Source: [Clostridium] clostridioforme AGR2157
GTDB taxonomy: Bacteria > Bacillota > Clostridia > Lachnospirales > Lachnospiraceae
Reading direction: 5' to 3'
NCBI RefSeq assembly: GCF_000424325.1
Contig: NZ_AUJR01000004.1
Span: 1 to 64,000, forward strand
DNA length: 64,000 bases
Part shown: piece after piece, positions 27,125 to 36,410 of the stretch
Layout: the number at the start of each line of letters is the position of its first letter
Position numbering within the stretch: the first letter of the stretch is position 1
Position numbers and translations under genes: made by a program
The notes under the pieces: model-generated
What the model was told of the DNA's origin: nothing
Database searches by the model: none
The model's input: only the letters and a program-made list of their open reading frames with translations

Positions 27125-30109
27125 ATGAGCGACATTATGACCCCGATTCCATTTGGAAAACTGATGAACTGGATTCTCGAAGAGAACAAGAAGGGTGCTT
27201 TATTCGGAATCAAGAGGCCATTCATTGCAGACCCGGACAAAACCTATGAGATTTTTGGCCGTAAGCTGGAGACTCCCTTTGGACCCGCAGCTGGACCCCA
27301 TACCCAGCTGACCCAGAATATCGTGGCTTCCTACGTTGCAGGCAGCCGTTTCTTCGAACTTAAGACCGTACAGAAGCTGGACGGCGAGGACCTTCCCGTA
27401 TCCAAGCCATGTATCAAGGCTGACGACGAGTGCTACAACTGCGAGTGGTCCACAGAGCTCTATGTGCCCCAGGCATTTGACGAGTATGTGAAGGCATGGT
27501 TTGCCTGTAAGGTGCTGGCTAAGGAATACGGCCTGGGCAGTCCTGATGGCTTCCAGTTCAACATGTCCGTTGGATACGACCTGGACGGCATCAAGACAGA
27601 AAAGATTGACCGTTTCATCGAGGGTATGAAGGATGCCTCTGAGACAGCCATTTTCAAAGAGTGCAGGCAGTGGCTCCTTGACAATCTGGACCGGTTTGAG
27701 AAGGTGTCCAGGGAGGATGTGGAAGCCATTTCTCCAAAGGTATGCAATTGCGCAACCCTTTCCACCCTTCACGGATGTCCTCCGCAGGAGATTGAGCGTA
27801 TTGCCAGATACCTGATTGAGGAAAAGAAGGTACATACATTCATCAAATGCAATCCGACCCTGCTTGGATATGAGTATGCAAGGAAGATCATGGACGATAT
27901 GGGATATGATTACGTTGCATTTGGCGATTTCCACTTTAAGGATGATTTACAGTACTCAGATGCAGTTCCCATGCTCCAGAGGCTCCAGGCCCTGGCGGAC
28001 GAGAAGGGCCTGGAATTCGGCGTGAAGATCACCAACACCTTCCCGGTAGACGTAAAGCAGAACGAGCTTCCCAGCGAGGAGATGTATATGTCCGGCAAGT
28101 CCCTTTATCCGCTGTCCATGTCCGTTGCGGGGAAGCTGGCTGAGGACTTTGGCGGGAAGCTGCGCATTTCCTATTCCGGCGGCGCTGACTTCTTTAACAT
28201 CGCGGATATCGTGGATGCAGGCATCTGGCCGGTGACAATGGCCACTACCATGTTAAAGCCGGGCGGTTATGAGAGACTGGAGCAGATTGGACAGTTATTT
28301 GCAGCCAAAGAACCTGCTGCCTTTGAGGGAGTGGATGCTGCCAAGGCAGCCGGCCTGGTGGAGGCTGTAAAGTCCGACAAGCATCATGTAAAAGCAGTAA
28401 AGCCCCTTCCTTCCAGGAAAATCAATAAGCCGGTTCCGCTGACCGACTGTTTCATCGCCCCCTGCCAGGAAGGATGCCCCATCCATCAGGATATTACCAG
28501 ATACCTGCAGCTGGCAGGAGCAGGTGAGTTTGAGCAGGCCCTGGAGGTCATTCTCAATAAGAATCCTCTTCCCTTCATCACAGGCACCATCTGCGCCCAT
28601 AACTGCATGAGCAAGTGTACCAGAAACTTCTACGAGTCCCCGGTGGATATCCGCAGGACCAAGCTGGAGGCGGCAGAGGGCGGCTCCCGGGCAGTTATGG
28701 CGAAGCTCAAAGCGCCGGAGGTTACCTCTGACAAGAAGGCAGCCGTAGTGGGCGGCGGCCCGGCAGGACTGGCGGCAGCTTATTTCCTGGCCAGGGGAGG
28801 CGTGAAGGTGACCCTGTTTGAGAAGGAAGATAAAATGGGCGGCGTTGTCCGCAACGTGATTCCTGGTTTCCGTATCAGCCACAGCGCTATTGACAACGAC
28901 GTGAAGCTGGTGGCAGCCATGGGCGTGGAGATGGTAAACGGCAGGGAAATCACGGACATAGAGGCGCTTAAGAAGGATTACGATTATGTTGTCCTGGCAG
29001 TGGGCGCGTCCGAGCAGGGAAGGCTTAAACTGGAGGCAGGGGATACCATGAACGCCCTGGATTTCCTGGCCCGGTTCAAGGCAACGGACGGACAGGTGGA
29101 ATTAGGAAAGAACGTGGTTGTCATTGGCGGCGGCAACACAGCCATGGATACAGCCAGGGCTGCCAAGAGAAACGCCGGCGTGGAAAAGGTTTCCCTGGTA
29201 TACAGAAGGACCAGGCGCTACATGCCTGCCGACGAGGAAGAACTGGTCATGGCTGTGGAGGACGGCGTGGAATTCGCTGAACTGCTGGCTCCTGTGAAGC
29301 TGGAAAATGGAGTCCTGTACTGTAAGAGGATGGTGCTGGGCGACTTTGACGAGAGCGGACGCCGTGGCGTGGTGGAGACAGACGAGGTAGTGGAAGTGCC
29401 TGCCGACACTGTGATTGCTGCTGTGGGAGAAAAGGTGCCGGGCGCGTTCTACGAGAACTGCGGCATTGCCCTGGACAGCAGAAGGCGTCCCCAGGTGAAC
29501 CGGGGGACACTGGAGACCTCTGTGAAGGGCGTTTATATTGCGGGCGACGGACTGTACGGTCCTGCCACGGTAGTGGAAGGAATCAGGGACGGCAAGATGG
29601 CGGCAGAGGCCATTGTTGGGAAGGCTCTGGCAGAGGACCTGTTCAAGCTCTCTGACGCTGACGCCATCTACGGACGCAAGGGCAGGCTGGCTGAGGAGAA
29701 CGACCAGGTTATTGACAGCACACGCTGCTTATCCTGCAACAGCTACTGCGAGAACTGTGTGGAGGTATGCCCAAACAGGGCGAATATATCCCTGACGGTT
29801 CCGGGCATGGAGAAGCATCAGATCATCCACGTGGACTATATGTGTAATGAGTGCGGCAACTGTAAGAGCTTCTGTCCCTGGGACAGCGCTCCGTATCTTG
29901 ACAAGTTCACCCTGTTTGCCGGCGAGGCCGACATGGAAAACAGCAAAAACCAGGGCTTTACGGTACTGGACGCAGCTGCGGGCGCCTGCAAGGTAAGGCT
30001 TCAGGGCAGGGTCATGGATTACACGGTTGGTTCCGCAAATCAGGATGTGCCGGACGGCATCCGGAAAATCATCCAGACAGTCATTAACGACTATTCATAT
30101 ATGCTGTAA
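27125..30109 (+). CDS. ygfK: YgfK: multi-domain flavin/iron-sulfur oxidoreductase
   Basis: The start at 27125 follows AAAGGAGG and gives 994 residues. The N-terminal part is a dihydroorotate dehydrogenase-like barrel. The middle is a GltD-like module: Cys-rich CQEGCPIHQDI and CAHNCMSKCTRNF, an FAD site VVGGGPAGLAAAYFLARGG and an NAD(P) site VVIGGGNTAMDTARAAKRN. The end has two 4Fe-4S motifs (CLSCNSYCENCVEVCP; CNECGNCKSFCP). This is the layout of dihydropyrimidine dehydrogenase fused into one chain. Once called a selenate reductase subunit, YgfK is now tied to anaerobic purine breakdown, probably reducing the ring with NAD(P)H or ferredoxin electrons. Confidence 0.93.
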   Translation: MSDIMTPIPFGKLMNWILEENKKGALFGIKRPFIADPDKTYEIFGRKLETPFGPAAGPHTQLTQNIVASYVAGSRFFELKTVQKLDGEDLPVSKPCIKADDECYNCEWSTELYVPQAFDEYVKAWFACKVLAKEYGLGSPDGFQFNMSVGYDLDGIKTEKIDRFIEGMKDASETAIFKECRQWLLDNLDRFEKVSREDVEAISPKVCNCATLSTLHGCPPQEIERIARYLIEEKKVHTFIKCNPTLLGYEYARKIMDDMGYDYVAFGDFHFKDDLQYSDAVPMLQRLQALADEKGLEFGVKITNTFPVDVKQNELPSEEMYMSGKSLYPLSMSVAGKLAEDFGGKLRISYSGGADFFNIADIVDAGIWPVTMATTMLKPGGYERLEQIGQLFAAKEPAAFEGVDAAKAAGLVEAVKSDKHHVKAVKPLPSRKINKPVPLTDCFIAPCQEGCPIHQDITRYLQLAGAGEFEQALEVILNKNPLPFITGTICAHNCMSKCTRNFYESPVDIRRTKLEAAEGGSRAVMAKLKAPEVTSDKKAAVVGGGPAGLAAAYFLARGGVKVTLFEKEDKMGGVVRNVIPGFRISHSAIDNDVKLVAAMGVEMVNGREITDIEALKKDYDYVVLAVGASEQGRLKLEAGDTMNALDFLARFKATDGQVELGKNVVVIGGGNTAMDTARAAKRNAGVEKVSLVYRRTRRYMPADEEELVMAVEDGVEFAELLAPVKLENGVLYCKRMVLGDFDESGRRGVVETDEVVEVPADTVIAAVGEKVPGAFYENCGIALDSRRRPQVNRGTLETSVKGVYIAGDGLYGPATVVEGIRDGKMAAEAIVGKALAEDLFKLSDADAIYGRKGRLAEENDQVIDSTRCLSCNSYCENCVEVCPNRANISLTVPGMEKHQIIHVDYMCNECGNCKSFCPWDSAPYLDKFTLFAGEADMENSKNQGFTVLDAAAGACKVRLQGRVMDYTVGSANQDVPDGIRKIIQTVINDYSYML

Positions 30110-30110
30110 G

Positions 30111-30235
30111 TCAAATACCCCGCCGCATGCAAGGGGGAATCAAGCTTGCAGCGCCGCAAGCGGCAGGGTGTTTGACCCTCGCGGCAGTCGCCAGATGGAC
30201 ATACCAGCGTGTCCGCCCGGCTCGTTGCCCGCGGA
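30111..30235 (+). other. Structured intergenic element between ygfK and the polyferredoxin gene
   Basis: One base after the ygfK stop a 16-base arm (30111-30126, from TCAAATACCCC) pairs with 30160-30175 (to GGTGTTTGA), allowing G-T pairs. Inside it TGCAAG (30128-30133) pairs with CTTGCA (30145-30150). More pairing follows: GGACA with TGTCC near 30197-30213, and CGCGG with CCGCGG near 30179-30235. It may be a REP-like palindrome, an mRNA-end stabiliser or a cis-acting RNA for the downstream genes. No coding potential. Confidence 0.55.
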
Positions 30236-30326
30236 AATAAATGTGCGAATTGCCGTACAAAGGAGTCCTCAATGAAAATGTGGGAGTAACGTTATTCTTT
30301 GATGAGAATAAAAGGAGAAGAACAAA

Positions 30327-30872
30327 ATGGCACAAAAGCGCAATAAAAAAGTAGCTGTGGTGCAATGCTTTGGGGGCTGTCATGCAGTGGCAGCCACTTT
30401 GCGGGAGGGCCTGACAGGGGATTGCAGGCAGGTTATGGCAGAGCATCCGGACGGCATACTGAAATGTAAATGGGGATGTCTGGGCATGGGCAGCTGCGTG
30501 GCTGCCTGTAAGATGGATGCCGTCCATATAAACGGCCTTGGGATTGCAGAGGTGGATCGGGGCAAATGTGTGGGCTGCGGGCTGTGCGTAAAAGCCTGTC
30601 CCCAGGGTCTGATACGCATTACCACGCCGGAATATCCGGTTTACCCGGCATGTGTGAATCAGGATGCAGGAGCGCAGACAAGGAAGAATTGCTTGGTGGG
30701 CTGTATTGCCTGCGGTATCTGCGTGAAGAACTGTCCGGCGGATGCAATCAGGATAGAGAATAACCACGCGGTCATCGATGAAGCAAAGTGTATCGCCTGC
30801 GGTATGTGTGCGGTCAAATGTCCAAGGGGAATCATACTGGATGCCGACGGCATTTTCACAGTAAAGGCGTAG
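30327..30872 (+). CDS. RnfB-like polyferredoxin of the purine locus
   Basis: This 181-residue protein is almost entirely iron-sulfur motifs. An RnfB-type CFGGC and CKWGCLGMGSCVAAC open it, followed by CVGCGLCVKACP, CLVGCIACGICVKNCP and CIACGMCAVKCP. It has no membrane anchor and is placed 16 bases before the xanthine dehydrogenase and after ygfK. It therefore probably shuttles electrons between the dehydrogenase and YgfK or a ferredoxin pool, so that purine oxidation can pay for ring reduction. That role is inference. Confidence 0.8.
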   Translation: MAQKRNKKVAVVQCFGGCHAVAATLREGLTGDCRQVMAEHPDGILKCKWGCLGMGSCVAACKMDAVHINGLGIAEVDRGKCVGCGLCVKACPQGLIRITTPEYPVYPACVNQDAGAQTRKNCLVGCIACGICVKNCPADAIRIENNHAVIDEAKCIACGMCAVKCPRGIILDADGIFTVKA

Positions 30873-30888
30873 AGGCAGGAGGCATAAA

Positions 30889-33471
30889 ATGGGAGAGAGC
30901 TATTGTTTTACGGTAAATGGAGTAAAACGCTGTACCAGCGAGGATAAACCGCTGCTGCGCTATCTGAGGGACGACCTTCGCCTTCATTCTGTCAAGGACG
31001 GATGCAGCGAGGGCGCCTGCGGAACATGTACCATTGTGGTGGATGGAAAGGCGGTCAAGTCCTGTGTCCTGACCACCAGGAGGGCGGCCGGCAAGAACAT
31101 TATTACAACAGAGGGATTAAGCGACGCTGAGAAGGAAGCCTTTGTGTACGCCTTTGGGGCAATGGGCTCCGTGCAGTGCGGATTCTGTACGCCGGGCATG
31201 GTGATGGCCGGAAAGGCATTGATTGACCGTGTGCCGGACCCCACTGAGGAGGAAATCAAGGTTGCGTTAAAGGGGAATATCTGCCGCTGTACCGGCTATA
31301 AGAAAATCATTGAAGGCATCCAGCTTACGGCAGCCATCCTGCGGGGGGATGCCCGGATTGAGGAGTCCCTTGAAAAGGGAGATGAGTACGGCGTAGGAAA
31401 GCGGGCATTCCGCCTGGATGTGCGGGAGAAGGTGCTGGGCTACGGCGAGTACCCGGATGACGTGGAGATGGAGGGTATGGTATATGCATCGGCTGTCCGC
31501 TCCCTATATCCCAGGGCGCGGGTGCTGGATATCAACTATGAGAAGGCCGCGGCCCTTCCTGGCGTGCTGGCCGTGCTCACGGCCGAGGATGTTCCCAACA
31601 ACAAGGTGGGGCATCTCCAGCAGGACTGGGATGTAATGATTGCGAAAGGGGATATTACCCGCTGTGTGGGCGATGCCATCTGTCTGGTGGTTGCCGAGTC
31701 CAGGGACATCCTGGAAAAGGCAAAGAGGATGGTGAAGATAGACTATGAGGAGCTGACACCTGTGTGCTCCATCCGGGAGGCCATGGCAGAGGATGCGCCC
31801 AAGGTGCATGAGAAGGGCAATCTGTGCCAGAGCCGCCACGTTACCCGGGGGGATGCGAAGAAGGCCCTGGAGAATTCCAGGTATGTGGTGACCCAGTCTT
31901 ACCGCACGCCCTTTACCGAGCACGCTTTCCTGGAACCGGAATGCGCAGTCGCTTTTCCTTACAAGGATGGAGTGAAGGTATATTCCACGGACCAGGGCGT
32001 CTACGATACCAGGAAGGAAATTTCCATTATGCTGGGCTGGGACCCGGACCGTGTGGTGGTGGAGAACAAGCTGGTAGGCGGCGGCTTCGGCGGCAAGGAG
32101 GATGTTTCCACGCAGCACATAGCAGCCCTTGCAGCCCTTAAGGTGCAGAGGCCGGTAAAGGTGGTATTCTCCAGACAGGAATCCTTAAGCTTCCATCCCA
32201 AGCGCCATGCCATGGAGGGCACATTTACCCTTGGATGCGATGAGAACGGTATCTTTACAGGATTGGATTGTGAGATTTATTTTGATACAGGCGCCTATGC
32301 GTCCCTGTGCGGACCTGTGCTTGAGAGGGCGTGCACCCACTCCGTAGGACCTTACTGCTATCAGAATACGGATATCAGGGGATTTGGTTACTATACCAAT
32401 AATCCGCCGGCAGGCGCGTTCCGTGGCTTTGGTGTGTGCCAGAGCGAGTTTGCGCTGGAATCCAACATCAACCTTTTGGCGGAGAAGGTGGGCATTTCCC
32501 CATGGGAAATCCGCTACCGCAATGCCATTGAACCGGGCAAAGTGCTTCCCAACGGACAGGTTGCAGACTGCTCCACAGCCCTTAAGGAAACCCTTCTGGC
32601 TGTAAAGGACGCCTATGAGAGCAATCCCGGCAGGGCAGGAATCGCCTGTGCCATGAAGAATGCAGGAGTGGGCGTGGGCCTTCCTGATAAGGGCCGGGCA
32701 AAGCTGGCGGTGCATGACGGAAGGATTGAATTGTACAGCGCTGCATCTGATATCGGACAGGGATGCGCCACTGTATTCGTACAGATGGTTGCCGAGGCAA
32801 CCGGCCTTGGGAAGGAACTGGTCAGGAATATGGGGGCCAATTCCGAGGTGGCTCCTGATTCGGGAACCACGTCCGGTTCCCGTCAGACCCTGATTACGGG
32901 CGAGGCAATCAGGATGGCAGCAGCTGACCTGAATGAAGCGCTGCAGGAAGCAGGAGGGGACTTAAGCCAGCTGGAAGGCCGTGAATTCTTTGCGGAATTC
33001 TTCGACCCAACCGATAAGCTGGGGGCGGATGTACCCAATCCAAAGAGCCATGTGGCTTACGGATTCGCAACCCATGTGGTGGTGCTGGACGACGACGGCA
33101 GGGTAAAGGAAGTGTATGCTGCCCATGACTCCGGAAAGGTAGTGAACCCCATTTCAATACAGGGACAGATTGAAGGCGGCGTGCTCATGGGACTGGGCTA
33201 TGCCCTGACCGAGGACTTCCCGCTAAAGAACGGTGTTCCCCAGGCAAAATACGGCACCCTGGGGCTGATGCGCTCCACCCAGATTCCTGATATCCATGCG
33301 ATTTACGTGGAGAAGGAAGAGCTGCTGCCCTTTGCATACGGCGCAAAGGGAATCGGGGAGATTGCCACCATACCCACTGCCCCGGCGGCACAGGGAGCTT
33401 ATTACGCAAAGGACCATATCCTGAGGACAGCGCTTCCCATGGATGACACTTATTATTCAAAGAAGAAGTAA
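30889..33471 (+). CDS. xdhD: Selenium-dependent xanthine dehydrogenase (single chain, no FAD domain)
   Basis: The 860-residue protein joins two [2Fe-2S] domains (CSEGACGTCTIV near residue 43; CGFCTPGMVM and CRCTGYKKI near 105-140) to a molybdenum hydroxylase domain. The latter has GGGFGGKED, PPAGAFRGFGVCQ and GAKGIGEIATIPTAPA. The FAD domain of classical xanthine dehydrogenase is missing, so electrons must leave through a partner, probably the adjacent polyferredoxin. Length and layout match the selenium-dependent family, whose labile selenium is inserted by YqeB-type proteins; a yqeB gene lies at 55.5 kb. It interconverts hypoxanthine, xanthine and urate. Confidence 0.92.
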   Translation: MGESYCFTVNGVKRCTSEDKPLLRYLRDDLRLHSVKDGCSEGACGTCTIVVDGKAVKSCVLTTRRAAGKNIITTEGLSDAEKEAFVYAFGAMGSVQCGFCTPGMVMAGKALIDRVPDPTEEEIKVALKGNICRCTGYKKIIEGIQLTAAILRGDARIEESLEKGDEYGVGKRAFRLDVREKVLGYGEYPDDVEMEGMVYASAVRSLYPRARVLDINYEKAAALPGVLAVLTAEDVPNNKVGHLQQDWDVMIAKGDITRCVGDAICLVVAESRDILEKAKRMVKIDYEELTPVCSIREAMAEDAPKVHEKGNLCQSRHVTRGDAKKALENSRYVVTQSYRTPFTEHAFLEPECAVAFPYKDGVKVYSTDQGVYDTRKEISIMLGWDPDRVVVENKLVGGGFGGKEDVSTQHIAALAALKVQRPVKVVFSRQESLSFHPKRHAMEGTFTLGCDENGIFTGLDCEIYFDTGAYASLCGPVLERACTHSVGPYCYQNTDIRGFGYYTNNPPAGAFRGFGVCQSEFALESNINLLAEKVGISPWEIRYRNAIEPGKVLPNGQVADCSTALKETLLAVKDAYESNPGRAGIACAMKNAGVGVGLPDKGRAKLAVHDGRIELYSAASDIGQGCATVFVQMVAEATGLGKELVRNMGANSEVAPDSGTTSGSRQTLITGEAIRMAAADLNEALQEAGGDLSQLEGREFFAEFFDPTDKLGADVPNPKSHVAYGFATHVVVLDDDGRVKEVYAAHDSGKVVNPISIQGQIEGGVLMGLGYALTEDFPLKNGVPQAKYGTLGLMRSTQIPDIHAIYVEKEELLPFAYGAKGIGEIATIPTAPAAQGAYYAKDHILRTALPMDDTYYSKKK

Positions 33472-33544
33472 AAATAACATTGGAAATGAACAGCGAAAGG
33501 CAGTCTGCCTGCTTTTCGCTTGTTTCACATAAGGAGATGACATC

Positions 33545-34108
33545 ATGGACAACACCCTTGATGAGACAGAGCATGGAATGGAGCATAGAATGGAGCATAG
33601 AATGGGACATAGAATGACGGATAAGGCCATTGAATTCCGGTTTGCAGAACCTCAGGACGTACCCCTGATTCTCAGGTTCATAAAAGAGCTGGCTGATTAC
33701 GAGGGAATGCTGGACCAGGTGGTGGCTACAGAGGAGCTGCTGAATCAGTGGCTGTTTGAAAAGGAAAAGGCAGAGGTGATTCTGGGGATGAAGGATGGGG
33801 AGGAAGTTGGATTTGCGCTGTTCTTCCATAATTTCTCCACATTCTTGGGCAGGTCCGGCATTTATCTGGAGGACTTGTATGTGCGTCCGGAGTACCGGGG
33901 CCAGGGCTTCGGAACCGCCTTTTTGAACCGGCTGGCAGCCATTGCAGTGGAGCGGGGCTGCGGACGTCTGGAGTGGTGGTGTCTGGACTGGAATAAGCCA
34001 AGCATTGACTTTTATCTGGGGATGGGCGCCCAGGCCATGAGTGACTGGACCGTGTACCGGATTGACGGGGAACGGCTGAAGGCCATGGCAGTTACTGCTC
34101 AAGGGTAA
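33545..34108 (+). CDS. GNAT N-acetyltransferase with repeated N-terminal tail
   Basis: This 187-residue protein has a GNAT domain from about residue 28, with the acetyl-CoA loop VRPEYRGQGFGTAFLNRLAAIA and a C-terminal WNKPSIDFYLGMGAQ. The GGAGATG site fixes the start upstream of a tail GMEHRMEHRMGHRM, produced by 12-base DNA repeats. It resembles diamine/thialysine acetyltransferases by the overall motif order. Sitting between xdhD and hydA it may acetylate an amine made in the pathway, such as diaminopropionate, but this is a guess. Confidence 0.75.
   Translation: MDNTLDETEHGMEHRMEHRMGHRMTDKAIEFRFAEPQDVPLILRFIKELADYEGMLDQVVATEELLNQWLFEKEKAEVILGMKDGEEVGFALFFHNFSTFLGRSGIYLEDLYVRPEYRGQGFGTAFLNRLAAIAVERGCGRLEWWCLDWNKPSIDFYLGMGAQAMSDWTVYRIDGERLKAMAVTAQG
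33571..33618 (+). repeat. Four 12-base tandem repeats at the start of the GNAT gene
   Basis: Units of the form GCATAGAATGGA repeat four times in frame (33571-33618) and encode EHRM-like tetrapeptides. Each unit carries an in-frame ATG. The array lies before the catalytic domain. Confidence 0.8.
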
Positions 34109-34182
34109 CACGTCTGAAGGCCATGGCAGAAGGAAAGCAAGCTGGGAAATATATTTATATTGACAGACGGAACAGGAGAGTG

Positions 34183-35571
34183 ATGGATATGAAGCAGGTA
34201 TTAAAAGGCGGAATTGTTGTTGGCGGAAGCGGCAGTTTCAAGGCAGATGTGCTCATTGACGGGGAAAAGGTGGCGGCAGTGGGAACCGGGGAGGAAATCG
34301 GGCATCTGGCAGACAAGGATACCCGGGTTGTGGATGTGGAAGGCTGCCTTCTCTTTCCGGGATTTATTGATGCGCACACCCATTTTGACCTCCATGTGGC
34401 GGGAACTGTCACGGCAGATGATTTTGCCACGGGAACCAAGGCGGCTGTCAGGGGCGGCACCACCACCATCGTGGACTTCGGAACACAGTACACAGGGGAG
34501 AGCCTGGCCGACGGCCTCAGGAACTGGCATGAAAAAGCGGACGGCAGGTGCTCCTGCGATTACGGATTCCACATGTCCATATCGGACTGGAACCCATCGG
34601 TCAGCAGGGAACTGGACGACATGATGGAAGAGGGAATCACCTCATTTAAGCTGTACATGACATACGATACCCAGGTGGACGACAAAACCATCTTCGAAAT
34701 CCTGCGCAGGCTTAAGGAGGTGGGAGGAATCACCGGTGTTCACTGTGAGAACAGCGGCATGATAGCTGCCCTGCAGGCAGAGGCAAAGGCTGCCGGAAGG
34801 ATGGGCGTGGAAAGCCACCCGGCCACCCGGCCCGCTGCCGCCGAGGCAGAGGCCATTTACAGGCTGCTCAGGCTGGCAGAGGTGGCGGATATCCCTGTGA
34901 TTGTGGTGCACCTTACCTGCCGGGAGGGCTGCGACGTCATTATGGAGGCCAGGAAAAGGGGCCAGAAGGTATATGCCGAGACCTGCCCCCAGTATCTGCT
35001 TATGGATGACAGCCTGTACGGGCTTACGGGCATGGAAGGGGCAAAATATGTGTGCGCGCCTCCTTTGAGGAAACCGGAGGATTCCCAGTGCCTGTGGAGG
35101 GCTCTGGCGGACGGGACCATCCAGACCGTGTCCACGGACCACTGCAGCTTTACCACAGCGCAGAAAGCACTTGGCAGGGATGACTTTACCAAGATTCCGG
35201 GAGGTATGCCCGGGGTCGAGACAAGGGGCACGCTGCTCTATACCTATGGCGTGGACACGGGAAAGATTACCAGGGAAAAGATGTGCCAGCTGCTGTCGGA
35301 AAATCCTGCCAAGCTCTATGGAATGTACCCCGAAAAGGGAGTCATTGCCCCTGGAAGCGACGCGGATATCGTTGTCATGCGTACCGGTGTAGAGGATACG
35401 GTCACGGCAGCGGACCAGGTGCAGAATGTGGACTATGCCCCCTTTGAGGGAAGGAAACTGACTGCCCGCGTAGAGAGCGTGTTCCTGCGGGGAACCCAGG
35501 TGGTGAAGGACCATCAGGTGGTGGTAGAAAAGGCCGGGAGGTTTGTGAAGCGCGGGAAGTATGCGCTGTAG
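34183..35571 (+). CDS. hydA: Dihydropyrimidinase/hydantoinase HydA
   Basis: The protein of about 462 residues is a cyclic amidohydrolase. It has PGFIDAHTHFDLH (metal site), FKLYMTYDT, VHCENSGMI, ETCPQYLLMD, TDHCSFTT and NPAKLYGMYPEKG. The metal-bridging position that is lysine in most members lies in TSFKLYMTY. It opens a hydantoin-type ring and is the ring-opening hydrolase expected in urate-degrading clusters. The AGGAGAG site fits 34183 or 34189. It closes the plus-strand arm. Confidence 0.92.
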   Translation: MDMKQVLKGGIVVGGSGSFKADVLIDGEKVAAVGTGEEIGHLADKDTRVVDVEGCLLFPGFIDAHTHFDLHVAGTVTADDFATGTKAAVRGGTTTIVDFGTQYTGESLADGLRNWHEKADGRCSCDYGFHMSISDWNPSVSRELDDMMEEGITSFKLYMTYDTQVDDKTIFEILRRLKEVGGITGVHCENSGMIAALQAEAKAAGRMGVESHPATRPAAAEAEAIYRLLRLAEVADIPVIVVHLTCREGCDVIMEARKRGQKVYAETCPQYLLMDDSLYGLTGMEGAKYVCAPPLRKPEDSQCLWRALADGTIQTVSTDHCSFTTAQKALGRDDFTKIPGGMPGVETRGTLLYTYGVDTGKITREKMCQLLSENPAKLYGMYPEKGVIAPGSDADIVVMRTGVEDTVTAADQVQNVDYAPFEGRKLTARVESVFLRGTQVVKDHQVVVEKAGRFVKRGKYAL

Positions 35572-35879
35572 GCAGCGTATATTTCAAAAAATCATTGCAT
35601 CGTTTGGTTAGTGGGGTTAGAGCGTGTTTCATGGAGGGGCTTCATGCGGCGGTTCAGGTTTCGGTCAAGAGTTGTGCCCCGGAAACTGTTGATTTTTTTA
35701 CCGGTTTTGAACTGTATATACTCAAGACAGATCCCCTCATTCACCTCACAAATGGAGCTATCCTCTAAATACTGTAACGATTTTGTACATATTATTGGAG
35801 GAATGAAGCAGATTGCCGGACGACGGCAATAGAAAAAAGCCGTCGTCAAGCAAACAAATTTTCATGTCCTTTATACCTC
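35572..35879. other. Non-coding stretch after hydA
   Basis: Frames here on both strands lack ribosome binding sites and family features. A hairpin GACGACGGC (35819-35827)/GCCGTCGTC (35839-35847) without a T-run is the only clear structure. It marks the change from the purine locus to the accessory zone. Confidence 0.5.
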
Positions 35880-35910
35880 AAATGGCGGCTTAGAACAGCC
35901 GCCATTTTTT
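35880..35910 (+). terminator. Terminator-like hairpin before the ICE remnant
   Basis: AAATGGCGGC and GCCGCCATTTTTT form a 10-base stem with an 8-base loop and a T-run, ending directly at the ATG of the sigma-factor remnant. Conjugative elements often have such a hairpin here. Confidence 0.7.
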
Positions 35911-36154
35911 ATGAGGTATTCCGAACAATTCATGAAGCATATTGAGTACACCTTTGCTGCTTTCTGTAAAGTTGTTCTCCGTAATGCGGCAATTAACGCA
36001 TACCGCGATTTTGGACGAAAACAGAAGCGGGAAGTGTTGTGAACGGGCAAGAGGTTATTGCTGCGGACGGAGCAGAAGCACAGCAAACTACTGGAAATTT
36101 GCGGCGTTGAAGCAGTTAAGAAAGAAATTGGAGAAAACAAAGCATGAGGAATAA
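35911..36154 (+). pseudogene. ICE sigma-70-like factor, internally deleted
   Basis: The first frame (35911-36042) reads MRYSEQFMKHIEYTFAAFCK and on to FGRKQKREVL. The C-terminal frame picks up at about 36045 with GRSRSTANYWKFAALKQLRK and ends KHEE. Both ends match the small sigma-70-family protein found in Tn916-like integrative conjugative elements, but the middle (roughly 80 residues, including most of region 4) is gone and the frames differ. It is dead. Confidence 0.75.
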
Positions 36155-36350
36155 GAAGCTGATACCTTTTAAAGTTATTGAGAAAGCTATCGCCGGAGAG
36201 CCGGAAGCAATAGACACAGTATTGCGACACTACACAGGGCGCATTAGGTATCTGGCTAGTGATACATTGGCATCAGATGCCAATGTAAGGCATCGCCCAT
36301 TGCTGTTAAAAGAGATTGAAAAAATATGTAACGGTTCACATAAACTGTAA
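36144..36350 (+). CDS. ICE helix-turn-helix protein
   Basis: This protein of 68 residues overlaps the end of the sigma remnant by 11 bases, as in intact Tn916-like elements. It has the pattern IPFKVIEKAIAGEPEAIDTVLRHYTGRIRYLAS, shared with the small HTH_16-type ICE protein. It looks whole but has lost its element, so it is probably non-functional. The C-terminal part (HRPLLLKEIEKI) fits. Confidence 0.65.
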   Translation: MRNKKLIPFKVIEKAIAGEPEAIDTVLRHYTGRIRYLASDTLASDANVRHRPLLLKEIEKICNGSHKL

Positions 36351-36410
36351 GGGGCTGGAAGTCACAGCCGACGGTTTTTTTGTGAGCATAAAAATGGAGA
36401 GAAACAATTA

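Noticed and set aside
27200-27934. 244-codon minus-strand frame over ygfK
   Set aside because: It lies antisense to the conserved N-terminal domain of YgfK and has no ribosome binding site.
35611-35832. 73-codon frame after hydA
   Set aside because: No ribosome binding site, no family resemblance, and an equally long frame on the other strand.
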